64,000 nt of DNA from Streptomyces calvus (lineage in GTDB: Bacteria > Actinomycetota > Actinomycetes > Streptomycetales > Streptomycetaceae), in NCBI RefSeq assembly GCF_006782915.1, contig NZ_VCNP01000007.1:29421-93420 (forward strand), given 5' to 3'. A program made the position numbers and the translations under genes. Under the pieces are notes generated by a model. It did not search any database, was not told where the DNA came from, and saw nothing but the letters and a program-made list of their open reading frames with translations. Positions within the stretch are counted from its first letter, which is position 1; each line of letters opens with the position of its first letter. Positions 17,227 to 25,338 of the stretch are shown one piece after another.

Positions 17227-18795
17227 TCAGCCCGCGCCCGATTCCAGCACCGCCATGGCCGCGTTGTGCCCCGGTACGCCGCTCACTCCGCCGCCGCGCA
17301 CCGCGCCGGCGCCGCACAGCAGGACGTTGGCGTGCCGGGTCTCCACGCCCCAGCGGCCGGTGCCGTCCTGGGCGTGGGGCCAGGACAGCGCGCGGTGGAA
17401 GATGTTGCCGCCGGGCAGCCCGAGGTCGTGTTCCAGGTCCAGCGGCGACCTGGCCTCCAGGCAGGGCCGCCCGTCGGCGTCGGTGGCCAGACAGTCGGCG
17501 AGGGGTTCGGCGAGGTGCGCGTCGAGCTGGGCGAGCGTCGACTTCAGCAGTTCCTCGCGCACGGCGTCGTTGTCCCGCGTGAACAGCCGGGCCGGGGTGT
17601 GCAGTCCGAACAGGGTGAGTGTCTGGTAGCCGCGGGCGGCCAGGTCCGGGCCGAGGATCGTCGGGTCGGTGAGGGAGTGGCAGTAGATCTCGGAGGGCGG
17701 GGCGTCGGGCAGTTCACCCGCGGCGGCCCGGGCGTGCGCGGCGGCCAACTGCCCGTACCTTTCGGCGATGTGGAAGGTGCCGGCGAACGCCTCGCGCGGG
17801 TCGACGGCGGTGTCGCGCAGCCTGGGCAGCCGTTTCAGCAGCATGTTCACCTTGAGCTGGGCGCCCTCGGCGGGCGGCGGCGGTGTGTCGCCGGTGAGCC
17901 GCGCCAGTTCCCGCGGTGAGGCGTTCACCAGGACGTGCCGGGCGGCGGCGACGCCCTCGCCGTCGGCCGTGCGGTAGGTGACCTCCGCCGTGCGGCCGTC
18001 GGTGTCGACGCGCACCGCCTCGTGGCCGGTGGCGAGGAGCGCGCCGGCGTCGCGCGCGGCTGCGGCCAGCGCGTCGGTCAGCGCGCCCATGCCGCCGACC
18101 GGGACGTCCCAGGCGCCGGTGCCGCCGCCGATGACGTGGTAGAGGAAGCAGCGGTTCTGCTGGAGCGAGGGGTCGTGGGCGTCGGCGAAGGTGCCGATGA
18201 GGGCGTCGGTGAGGACGACTCCGCGCACGAGGTCGTCGGTGAAGTGCGCCTCGATGCCCACGCCGATGGGTTCCTCGAACAGGGTCCGCCAGGCCTCCTC
18301 GTCGTCGACGGTGCGGCGCAGGGCGTCGCGGGTGGGCAGCGGCTCGGTGAGGGTGGGGAAGACGCGGCGGGCGACGCGGCCGGTCAGGTCGTAGAAGCGC
18401 TGCCAGGCCCGGTACTCGCGGTCGGAGCCGGTGAGCCGGGCGAAGGCCTCGCGGGTGCGCCGCTCGCCGCCGCCGACGAGCAGTCCGGTGGGCCGTCCGT
18501 CGCGTTCGGCGGGCGTGTAGGAGGAGATGGTGCGGGTGCGCACCCGGAAGTCCAGCCCCAGGTCGCGGACGATCTTCCGCGGCAGCAGGCTGACCAGGTA
18601 CGAGTACCGGGACAGCCGGGCGTCGACGCCGGTGAACGGGCGGGTGGACACCGCCGCCCCGCCGGTGTGGTCCAGCCGCTCCAGCACCAGCACGGAGCGG
18701 CCGGCACGGGCGAGGTAGGCGGCGGCGACGAGGCCGTTGTGGCCTCCGCCGACGATGACGGCGTCGTACGTCCGGGATGCCTGGGCTGCGGTCAT
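17227..18795 (-). CDS. FAD-dependent CrtI/PYROXD2-type oxidoreductase
   Basis: A 522-residue flavoprotein. The N-terminal dinucleotide fold AVIVGGGHNGLVAAAYLARA and the following LDHTGGAAVSTRPF are typical of phytoene-desaturase-like amine oxidases. C-terminal LPGGNIFHRALSWPHA and LLCGAGAVRGGGVSGVPGHN complete the FAD site. No carotenoid genes are nearby, so the substrate is open; the PYROXD2-like subgroup is a better fit than true CrtI. ATG 18795 is chosen; the frame extends only five codons further to GTG 18810. It lies 49 bp downstream of the kinase gene on the same strand, possibly co-transcribed, and ends 16 bp from the convergent serine hydrolase. Confidence 0.8.
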   Translation of the reverse strand: MTAAQASRTYDAVIVGGGHNGLVAAAYLARAGRSVLVLERLDHTGGAAVSTRPFTGVDARLSRYSYLVSLLPRKIVRDLGLDFRVRTRTISSYTPAERDGRPTGLLVGGGERRTREAFARLTGSDREYRAWQRFYDLTGRVARRVFPTLTEPLPTRDALRRTVDDEEAWRTLFEEPIGVGIEAHFTDDLVRGVVLTDALIGTFADAHDPSLQQNRCFLYHVIGGGTGAWDVPVGGMGALTDALAAAARDAGALLATGHEAVRVDTDGRTAEVTYRTADGEGVAAARHVLVNASPRELARLTGDTPPPPAEGAQLKVNMLLKRLPRLRDTAVDPREAFAGTFHIAERYGQLAAAHARAAAGELPDAPPSEIYCHSLTDPTILGPDLAARGYQTLTLFGLHTPARLFTRDNDAVREELLKSTLAQLDAHLAEPLADCLATDADGRPCLEARSPLDLEHDLGLPGGNIFHRALSWPHAQDGTGRWGVETRHANVLLCGAGAVRGGGVSGVPGHNAAMAVLESGAG

Positions 18796-18844
18796 GGTTC
18801 TTGGTAGCACGCGGTGATCCGCACCGGCCAGACGTGGTCCGCGG

Positions 18845-21202
18845 TCAGGCCCCGCGAGCGGCCCGCCACGGTCGCAGCGCGGCCGCCCGGCGGTGCGGCC
18901 GGCCCGCCTTGCGGCCGCGGTCCAGCCGGTCCAGGCAGTGCGCCTCGTCGTCGCGGGCGGCGAGGGTGTCGGGATGGTCGGGGCCGAGGACGCTCGCGCG
19001 GGTCTCGGCGACCCGCCGGTACTCGGTCAGCGCCTCCGCCCAGCGGCCCAGCCAGCCCAGGCCGACGGCGACCTCGCGGCGGCTGACGAGGGTGTCGGGG
19101 TGCTCGGCGCCCAGGACCCGCTCGCGCTGCGCGCACACCTCGCGGGCCTCGGCCAGGGCCTCCGCCCAGCGGCCGAGACGGCCGAGACCGACGCAGATGC
19201 CGTGCCGGGCGCGCAGCGTGTCGGGGTGGGCCGGGCCCTGCACCCGGGTGCGGTCCGCGACCAGGTCGCGGTAGTGGTCGAGGGCCTCGCCGACGTGGCC
19301 GAGCCGGCCCAGGGCGATGCCGATCTCGTGGCGGGCGGCGAGGGTGTCGGCGTGGTCCGGGCCGAGGGCCCTGGCGCGTGCCTCGGCGACCTCGCGGTAG
19401 GTCTCCAGGGCTTCGCTCCAGCGGCCGAGGCGGCCGAGCGCGTGGGCGACCTCGCACCGGGTGACGAGGGTGTCCGGGTGCTCGGGCCCGAGCACCCGGG
19501 CGCGCGCGGCGGCGACCTCGCGGGCCAGGTCGTGGGAGTCCTCCGGCCGGCCGAGCCGGCTGAGGTTGTACGCCAGGTTGTGGCGGCAGCGCAGGGTGTC
19601 GGGGTGGTCGGGTCCCATGGTGCGTTCGCGGGCGGCGAGCACCGACAGGTACACCTGGTGTGCGTCGGCGGCGCGGCCCGACTGGGCGAGGACGTACGCC
19701 ATTTCCTGGCGGGCGGCGAGGGTGTCGGGGTGGTCGGGGCCGAGGGCGCGGATACGGGCCGCGGCGACCTGCTTGTACTCGCGCAGCGCGTCGGCGGCGC
19801 GGCCGGTGCGGCTGAGGGCGAAGGCGGCCTCGTAGCGGCTGGCGAGGGTGTCGGGGTGGTCCGGGCCGAGGAGGCGTGTGCGCTCGGCGGCGACCTCGCG
19901 GAGCAGCTGTGCCGCCTCCGCCCAGCGGCCGAGGCGTCCGAGGCCGAGGCCCGCGTTGTGCCGCCCGGCCGGGTCGTCGGGCGGCTCCTGCGGTGACGGG
20001 GTGGGCCGCTTCGGCGGTGCGGTGCGCTGGCGGGCGGCGGTTCCGGGGCGTCGGGCGCACTCGTCGGACGGGGCGGGCGGCGTGGTGCGCAGCCCGGGCC
20101 GGCCGCCACCGCCGACGGCGGCCCGCCCGTCCACGCCGTCGCCGCCGCCGCCGCCGTCGCCAGTGTCGCCGGTGTCGACCGGCTCGTGGCCGGTGGTCGT
20201 GGTGCGGGTCCAGGACGGCAGCCGGGCGGCGCGGCCGGCCGGGGCGGGCTCGGCGGCGCGCCGCGGACGGAGCGCGCGCCCGCTTCCGCCTGGCGTGCCC
20301 GCGGGTTCCGGGCGGGCCGCCGCCACCGCGGCGGGCACGCCGCCCGACCCGGCGGCCCGCAACACGCCGATCCGGTCGGCGAGTTCGCGGGCGCTGTGCG
20401 GCCGTTCGCCGGGGTCCTTGGCGAGCAGGTCCAGGATGATCCGCTCCAGCCGCTCGGGCAGGTCGGCGCGGTGGCCGCGCGGCGGCGTGGGCGGTGTGTC
20501 GCGGTGGCCGACGAGGATCGCCCAGGCGTCGTCGAGGTCGAACGGCGGTACGCCGGTGGCGATTTCGTAGAGCACGCATCCGAAGGAGTACAGGTCGCTG
20601 CGCCGGTCGACCTGGCCGCCGCCGATCTGCTCCGGCGACATGTAGTGCGGGGTGCCCATCGCGACGCCGGTGCCGGTCAGCCGGGAGGTGAAGCCGATGT
20701 CGTGGCCGAGGCGGGCGATGCCGAAGTCGCAAATTTTCACGGTGCCGTCGTGCAGCCGCACGATGTTCGCGGGCTTGAGGTCCCGGTGCACGACGCCCTG
20801 GTCGTGGGTGTAGGCGAGGGCGTCGGCGACCTGCCCGGCGATCTCCACCACCTCGTCCAGGGGCAGCGGGTGGTGTTTGTTGTCCTCCAGGAGCCGGCTG
20901 AGGTTGCGGCCCCGGAGGAGTTCCATCACCAGGTACAGCACGCCTTCGGACTCGCCGAAGTCGTGCACCACGGTGATCCCGCGGTGCTGGAGCGCCGCGG
21001 CCACCCGGGCCTCGCGGCGGAACCGTTCGCGCAGTACCCGGGCGGACGACGGGTCGGGCTGCTCCGCGAGCGGTTTCAGGCACTTCACGGCGACCTGCCG
21101 GCCCAGCGACTCGTCGCGTGCCCGCCACACCTCCCCCATGCCGCCGCGTCCGATCCGGTCCATCAACCGGTAACGGCCATGGATCAGCCCGCTGTCCCCC
21201 AT
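18845..21202 (-). CDS. Ser/Thr protein kinase with eight exact 42-residue TPRs
   Basis: A 785-residue kinase. Residues 11-275 carry all kinase motifs: IGRGGMGEVW, VAVKCLK (Lys about 41), HRDLKPANIV, CDFGIAR, MSPEQ and the end of the C-lobe. A Pro/Gly/Thr-rich linker (about 285-414) follows. Residues 415-750 are eight consecutive units of exactly 42 residues with the core LGPDHPDTL, the TPR type found in NB-ARC-TPR proteins and kinesin light chain; a degenerate ninth ends the protein. I see no transmembrane helix, so it should be cytoplasmic, with the TPRs as a substrate or partner scaffold. ATG 21202 starts directly at the conserved region. Confidence 0.92.
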   Translation of the reverse strand: MGDSGLIHGRYRLMDRIGRGGMGEVWRARDESLGRQVAVKCLKPLAEQPDPSSARVLRERFRREARVAAALQHRGITVVHDFGESEGVLYLVMELLRGRNLSRLLEDNKHHPLPLDEVVEIAGQVADALAYTHDQGVVHRDLKPANIVRLHDGTVKICDFGIARLGHDIGFTSRLTGTGVAMGTPHYMSPEQIGGGQVDRRSDLYSFGCVLYEIATGVPPFDLDDAWAILVGHRDTPPTPPRGHRADLPERLERIILDLLAKDPGERPHSARELADRIGVLRAAGSGGVPAAVAAARPEPAGTPGGSGRALRPRRAAEPAPAGRAARLPSWTRTTTTGHEPVDTGDTGDGGGGGDGVDGRAAVGGGGRPGLRTTPPAPSDECARRPGTAARQRTAPPKRPTPSPQEPPDDPAGRHNAGLGLGRLGRWAEAAQLLREVAAERTRLLGPDHPDTLASRYEAAFALSRTGRAADALREYKQVAAARIRALGPDHPDTLAARQEMAYVLAQSGRAADAHQVYLSVLAARERTMGPDHPDTLRCRHNLAYNLSRLGRPEDSHDLAREVAAARARVLGPEHPDTLVTRCEVAHALGRLGRWSEALETYREVAEARARALGPDHADTLAARHEIGIALGRLGHVGEALDHYRDLVADRTRVQGPAHPDTLRARHGICVGLGRLGRWAEALAEAREVCAQRERVLGAEHPDTLVSRREVAVGLGWLGRWAEALTEYRRVAETRASVLGPDHPDTLAARDDEAHCLDRLDRGRKAGRPHRRAAALRPWRAARGA
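18953..19960 (-). repeat. eight tandem 126-bp coding repeats (TPR array)
   Basis: The TPR part of the kinase gene consists of eight head-to-tail 126-bp units with no length change between units. The most conserved nucleotides encode GPDHPDTL. The constant length suggests unit duplication, and the divergence between units indicates it is not very recent. Confidence 0.85.
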
Positions 21203-21516
21203 CTGAGCCGCCCGCCCCCGTCGCAGTCGCCGCCCTCCCCTGGCCCGTCCAGTATGGCGACAACTCGCCCGATTTTGTACGGTGCCCGACCGGCCCCGGA
21301 CCGTCCGTCCGCCCGCCGCCCGGTCACGCCCACGGCCTGCTGCCGCACGAGCCCGACGCCTGCCGTCCCGCCGTCCACCGCACAGGCACGCACGACGGGC
21401 AGCCCTGCTCCTCCGGCCGCTCGGTGCCCGCCCGGCCCGGCCGGATGACCGGCGCCCTCCTGCCCGCCTCGTCGCCGAACGGCACCTCGCACGGGCGGAT
21501 CACCCGGTGTGCGTGG
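21203..21516. other. 314-bp gap upstream of the kinase
   Basis: No gene or clear repeat. It should contain the kinase promoter (minus strand) and the 3' end of the Cys-rich gene. No hairpin stands out. Confidence 0.3.
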
Positions 21517-21888
21517 TCAGTTCAGGGTGACGAGGAACTCCGTGCAGGCCCGGGCGCAGGCGCGGCAGGCCTCCGCCGCCTGTTCCGCCCCGGAGTGCTC
21601 GTCGAATACCTGGGCGCTCTCCAGGCACACCTGGCGGCACCACTCCACCTGGATGCGGATGGCCGCCTCGTCCACCTGGTTCTGCTCGGACAGCACGCGG
21701 CAGGTCGCGTCGCACACCTCCGCGCACATGATGCCCTTGCGTCGTACGAGTTCCTGGTTCTCGGTGCCGTCCGGGTCCACGAGACTCGCCCGCATCGCGC
21801 AGGCCCGCGCGCACTCCGTGCACGCCTGGGCGCAGGCGAAGCGGTCCTCCAGGAACCGGAACAGCTCCTTTTGAGATGTCGTCGTCAC
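21517..21888 (-). CDS. Cys-rich four-helix-bundle protein (DUF326 / copper-storage-like)
   Basis: A 123-residue protein of predicted helices with twelve cysteines in CxxxC-type arrangements: CAQACTECARAC, CAEVCDATC, CRQVC and CRACARAC. This matches the DUF326/Csp family of four-helix bundles, in which Cys residues point into the core and bind many Cu(I) ions. No signal peptide, so it would be a cytosolic metal store (Csp3-like) rather than exported. GTG 21888 starts at the conserved TTTSQKELFRFLED; the ribosome site is weak. Divergent from the ChaB-like gene with a 123-bp shared region. Confidence 0.8.
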   Translation of the reverse strand: MTTTSQKELFRFLEDRFACAQACTECARACAMRASLVDPDGTENQELVRRKGIMCAEVCDATCRVLSEQNQVDEAAIRIQVEWCRQVCLESAQVFDEHSGAEQAAEACRACARACTEFLVTLN

Positions 21889-22011
21889 ACGGCGCGGGTA
21901 GCCCCGGCCGGGGCGGCCAAACCCGGCTCCCGCAAGGGTTCCGTCCGGTTTCCGGGGACCCGCGCAGGGCACCCGGGCGGCCCGGAGCGAGCAGTGACGG
22001 AGGTGGGGAAG

Positions 22012-22410
22012 ATGCCCGGACGTCAGGAACTCCCCTCGACCCTGGAACGCTCCTCGGAGGAGGCCCGGCGCACCTGGATCAAGGCCCATGACGCGGCCGT
22101 GGAGCAGTACGGCGAGGGCGAACGGGCGCACCGCGTGGCCTACGGAGCCCTCAAGCACACGCACGAAAAGGTGGGCGACCACTGGGAACGCAAGGAGGGC
22201 GGCCGCAAGGGCCCCTCGGATCCGCGGTCAGCGCGCCCGCGGCAGCAGGGCGGACGCAGCGGCGAGGGCGTGGACGAGCAGGCCTCCAGGGAGCACCTCT
22301 ACGGGGTCGCCCGGCGGCTCGGCGTCGAGGGACGGTCGCGGATGTCGAAGGCGGAGCTGCTGGAGGCGATCCGCAAGGCGAACCGCGGCCGCACGCGCGC
22401 GGCACGGTGA
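22012..22410 (+). CDS. ChaB domain protein with Rho-N-like C-terminus
   Basis: A 132-residue basic protein. Residues 1-65 match ChaB (PSTLERSSEEARRTWIKAHD, QYGEGERAHRVAYGALKHTH), a small family once linked to cation/proton exchange but of uncertain function. Residues 95-125 (EHLYGVARRLGVEGRSRMSK) resemble the Rho N-terminal / SAP-like nucleic-acid-binding fold. ATG 22012 follows GGAGGTGGGG; GTG 21994 in frame would add six residues. Confidence 0.8.
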   Translation: MPGRQELPSTLERSSEEARRTWIKAHDAAVEQYGEGERAHRVAYGALKHTHEKVGDHWERKEGGRKGPSDPRSARPRQQGGRSGEGVDEQASREHLYGVARRLGVEGRSRMSKAELLEAIRKANRGRTRAAR

Positions 22411-22439
22411 CGAGTGGACGACGCGCGGGACGACGTACG

Positions 22440-22530
22440 GACGGTGAAGCGTGCACGGTGACCAGTGCACGGAGATCGGTGATCAGTGAGCGATGAGCGG
22501 TGCACGGTGAGCGGTGAGATGAGCGGGTTC
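22440..22530. repeat. degenerate GTGCACGGTGA-type short repeats
   Basis: A run of imperfect copies of gtgcacggtga, agtgcacgg, gcggtgcacggtgagcggtga lies before the DUF6479 gene. Low complexity, no coding sense. It may influence expression of the gene starting at 22560, but nothing shows that directly. Confidence 0.5.
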
Positions 22531-22559
22531 GTGGCCGGGACGGGGGGTACTCGCGAGCC

Positions 22560-22940
22560 ATGATGAACACCTCTTGGATGCACGCGGCCGACCTCGCGGC
22601 AGGACGTGGCGCCCTCGGCGCCGGGCTCGTGGTGGCGGGCGTGGTGGTGCTGGCCCTGTTGATCGGCATGTTCGTGTTCGGCAGCCGCCGGGTCAGGAAC
22701 AACAAGGTGCGTCGGCCCCGGCCCGAGGAGCAGCCCCGGATGCCCGAGGGAGGCCCGGTCCACGAGGTGCGGGAGCACCGGGAGCCGGACGAGATGCCCA
22801 GAAGCGACGAGCGGCTCACCCCGCACGAGCTGAACGAGCACGGCAACTCCGGCAGCCGCACGAGCGCCTCGCAGGAGCGGCCCCGCTGGGACGAGGGCGG
22901 CAGCGGTGCGTTCGGCAGCGGAGGCCCGGGCGGCCGCTGA
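22560..22940 (+). CDS. DUF6479-like single-pass membrane protein
   Basis: A 126-residue protein with one membrane segment at about residues 18-42 (GALGAGLVVAGVVVLALLIG) followed by a positively charged stop-transfer (RRVRNNKVRRPRP) and a charged, disordered cytoplasmic tail rich in Glu, Pro and Gly. Matches a Streptomyces-specific family of unknown function (DUF6479). ATG 22560 or 22563; no strong ribosome site. It shares orientation and close spacing with the 116-aa gene downstream (62 bp), so they may be co-transcribed. Confidence 0.7.
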   Translation: MMNTSWMHAADLAAGRGALGAGLVVAGVVVLALLIGMFVFGSRRVRNNKVRRPRPEEQPRMPEGGPVHEVREHREPDEMPRSDERLTPHELNEHGNSGSRTSASQERPRWDEGGSGAFGSGGPGGR

Positions 22941-23002
22941 CCGTCCGCGGCCCGGCGCCGTGCCCGGCGCCCAGGCAAACGTCGTACAAGGAAGTGAGAA
23001 CC

Positions 23003-23353
23003 ATGGCAGATCCCGCCCGCAACGCCCTGCCGCTGCCGGACTACGACCATCTGCCCGTCGGGGGCCTGGAGAGCCGGGTCCGTTCGCTGTCCGCGGGCGA
23101 GGTCGAGGAACTCCTGGCCTACGAGCGGTCGCACGCCGACCGGCTCCCGGTGACCGAGGTGCTGACGGCCCGGCTGGACCAGTTGCGCGCGGGCGCCGAG
23201 CCGACGTCGGGCGACCCGGACGCCCTGCGCCCCGAGCAGAGCACCGGCCGGTCCGGGTCGCCGGTCTCGCCGGCCACGTCGCCGGAGCCGTTCGGCCCGC
23301 CGCCGCACGGCACTCCGGACCAGCGCGGCAAGCCGAAGGGCGACCGCAGCTGA
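23003..23353 (+). CDS. conserved hypothetical protein, 116 aa (DUF8129-like)
   Basis: A 116-residue protein. The N-terminal 65 residues (LPLPDYDHLPVGGLESRVRS, GEVEELLAYERSHADRLPVT) form a short conserved helical domain seen in small actinobacterial proteins; the rest is Pro/Gly/Ser-rich and probably disordered. The helical hairpin with a DYDxLP lead resembles lipid-droplet-associated or DUF8129 proteins, but I am not certain. ATG 23003 follows AAGGAAGTGAG. Confidence 0.65.
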   Translation: MADPARNALPLPDYDHLPVGGLESRVRSLSAGEVEELLAYERSHADRLPVTEVLTARLDQLRAGAEPTSGDPDALRPEQSTGRSGSPVSPATSPEPFGPPPHGTPDQRGKPKGDRS

Positions 23354-23524
23354 CGGCCCGAGTCGGCGCCCCACCCACCGTCATCGGACAACGCCTGACG
23401 GGCGGAGCGGCGCCGTCGGCCGTCGCGTCGACACGGCCGTCGCGTCGGCACGGTCGTCGGCGGCTTCCGGGCGGTCGGTGACCCCGGGGCCCAGGTGATG
23501 GACTTCGACGTCTACGCTGGGCCC

Positions 23525-23938
23525 GTGATCCTGAAGACGACAGGTGGACGGTGGCTCGGTGCCGTCCTGGCCGCTTCCGCGGCACTCACCACGGGGTGCA
23601 CGGAATCGGTCGACGCCGGCGAACTCCCCGGTGTGTACCGCAACTCCGAGACCGGCGGCGAGATCGAACTCGGGTCCGACGGGACGTTCACCGCCACCGG
23701 CATCTCGGCGGACGAGTATCTGGGACGGGGAGGTGCCGATCCCGTCGACTTCAGCGGCCGATGGGAGTTCCTCGGCGACCAGGCGGGCAGCGACTTCGTC
23801 TACCTGGCGATCGAGACCGGTGGGACCGGCACGATCGGCGGCGTCCAGCTCTACACGAGGGGCGGGGGGAAGGTGGAGTTCAATCCCGATCCGGACGGGC
23901 CGCCGTCCCTGACCCTCACCGAGGCGGACACCCCGTAG
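23525..23938 (+). CDS. putative lipoprotein, 137 aa
   Basis: A 137-residue exported protein. The GTG start at 23525 gives a signal peptide with hydrophobic core (GGRWLGAVLAASAALTTGC) and a plausible lipobox LTTGC with Cys at about residue 25. The mature part is acidic and beta-rich (GELPGVYRNSETGGEIELGS, VDFSGRWEFLGD), resembling small lipoproteins with a lipocalin-like or DUF-type beta domain; function unknown. An upstream in-frame ATG at 23495 would bury the signal peptide and is rejected. Confidence 0.65.
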   Translation: MILKTTGGRWLGAVLAASAALTTGCTESVDAGELPGVYRNSETGGEIELGSDGTFTATGISADEYLGRGGADPVDFSGRWEFLGDQAGSDFVYLAIETGGTGTIGGVQLYTRGGGKVEFNPDPDGPPSLTLTEADTP

Positions 23939-24035
23939 CTCCCGCGTGGAAGCCCGCGGGCCGAGTCCGGTCCGCAGGGGCACCACACTCATCGTCCCGA
24001 ACCGCACCGGAGTACCAGGTGCAGTGACCCCAAAG

Positions 24036-24110
24036 GTGCGAAGGGGCGGGCCGTGCGCCCACCGATCGCCGTTCGCGGCGGTCGTGGGCGACCGGCCCGC
24101 CCCTTCGCAC
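24036..24110. terminator. 75-nt stem-loop with perfect 18-bp outer stem
   Basis: The left arm 24036-24053 and right arm 24093-24110 are exact complements over 18 bp. The 39-nt interior forms a second hairpin, CGCCG-ttcg-CGGCG, with a UUCG-type loop. It is about 100 bp after the lipoprotein stop and about 100 bp before the sigma factor start. Best read as the lipoprotein terminator; an attenuator-like role in the sigma leader is possible. Confidence 0.65.
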
Positions 24111-24211
24111 GCCCGGAGTGAGATGGATCACAGCGCCTCGGTGCATCGTTTCGGCGGGCCAAGAGTCTTTGTCTGAGGTGCAAGGGGTTGTTCGAATGCG
24201 GGACGGTGGGG

Positions 24212-24718
24212 ATGGAGCGGTTTCGGGCCGACGGCTTCGACGAGTTCGTGGCCGCCCGCTGGTCGGCGCTGCTCCATGTCGCCCGACTGCTCACCGGCGG
24301 CGACCGGCAGCGCGCCGAGGACCTCGTCCAGGAGGCCCTGGTGAAGCTCTGGTTCGCCTGGCCCAAGGTCGCCGAGCAGGCCCCTGAGGCGTACGTCCGG
24401 CAGATCCTGGTGCGGCTCGCGGCACGATCGGCCCGGCGGCGCTGGTGGGGGGAGCGGCCGGTGGGGGACGTGCCGGACCGGCCGCAACCGGACGACGTCT
24501 CCTCGGCCGTCGCCGAACGCTCGCGCCTGGAGGCCGCGCTGGCCCAACTGCCGCCCCGGCAGCGGGCCGCGGTGGTGCTGCGCTACTACGAGGACCTGCC
24601 GGAAGGGCAGGTCGCGCAGGCCCTCGGCTGCCCGGTGGGCACCGCCCGCTCCCACGCCTCACGTGGTGTGGCGCGCCTGCGGCAACTCCTGTCCGACTCC
24701 GTCAGGCCCGTGGGGTGA
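24212..24718 (+). CDS. SigE-family ECF RNA polymerase sigma factor
   Basis: A 168-residue sigma factor of the actinobacterial SigE (SigE-like, group ECF) family. Region 2: FDEFVAARWSALLHVARLLT ... RAEDLVQEALVKLWFAW. Region 4: LAQLPPRQRAAVVLRYYEDL, then the recognition helix in GCPVGTARSHASRGVARLR. It should direct RNA polymerase to stress or envelope promoters. ATG 24212 is chosen because homology starts here; GTG 24206 is two codons upstream. The stop is 11 bp before the start of a membrane protein that is its probable partner. Confidence 0.88.
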   Translation: MERFRADGFDEFVAARWSALLHVARLLTGGDRQRAEDLVQEALVKLWFAWPKVAEQAPEAYVRQILVRLAARSARRRWWGERPVGDVPDRPQPDDVSSAVAERSRLEAALAQLPPRQRAAVVLRYYEDLPEGQVAQALGCPVGTARSHASRGVARLRQLLSDSVRPVG

Positions 24719-24729
24719 GGGGAGAAGCG

Positions 24730-25212
24730 ATGGACGACTTCGAGCGGGAACTGACGCGCATGCTGCACGACACCCGGCAGCACGCTCCCTTCGAGCCGCG
24801 CCACCAGCGGCGTCTGTACCAGGGCATCCGGGCCCGCCGCCGGGCCCGTCTGCTGTGGCGGGCGGGCGGGTCGGCGCTGGCCGTGACCGGGCTCGGTGCC
24901 GCGCTGGCGCTGCTGCCGGGCACCGGCCCGGAGACCCGGCCGGCCGATCGGCGGCCCCTGCCGGCGACCAGTCCGACACCGCCGCCCGCGTCCCCGGCGC
25001 CGACGACGTCCGCGCCCGGCACCTCCCGCCCGCCCACGGACGCGACGACGATCCCCCCGCGGGACGCCACGCCGTCGTATCCCCCTCCCCCGTCCGCCAC
25101 TCCCGGTGCCGGCCTCCGGGGCGCGACGTCGTCGACGTCCGCTCCGCCGCCGACGCACGCGACGCGGGCGTCCTCGACTCCGGCCGACTCCGCCTCGGCC
25201 GACGGCGGTTAG
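24730..25212 (+). CDS. single-pass membrane protein with Pro/Thr/Ser-rich outer region, probable sigma partner
   Basis: A 160-residue protein. Residues 1-38 are charged and cytoplasmic (DDFERELTRMLHDTRQH, PRHQRRLYQGIRARRRAR), followed by one membrane segment (GGSALAVTGLGAALALLPG, about 45-63) and a long extracellular tail of Pro, Thr, Ser and Ala. The architecture and position 11 bp after the sigma gene fit the membrane protein usually found after SigE-family factors, though no ZAS zinc motif is present. The partner role is inference from context. ATG 24730 has GAGGGGAG upstream. Confidence 0.7.
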   Translation: MDDFERELTRMLHDTRQHAPFEPRHQRRLYQGIRARRRARLLWRAGGSALAVTGLGAALALLPGTGPETRPADRRPLPATSPTPPPASPAPTTSAPGTSRPPTDATTIPPRDATPSYPPPPSATPGAGLRGATSSTSAPPPTHATRASSTPADSASADGG

Positions 25213-25338
25213 CGACCGCCGCCCGCCCGGGCGACCGCCGCCCGGGCCGTTCACCCGACCACCCACCTCGGGCGACCGTGGCGTGTCCCCACCGAACACC
25301 CGCCATGCCGTACGCCGGAAAGAGACCGTGAGCCCGTC

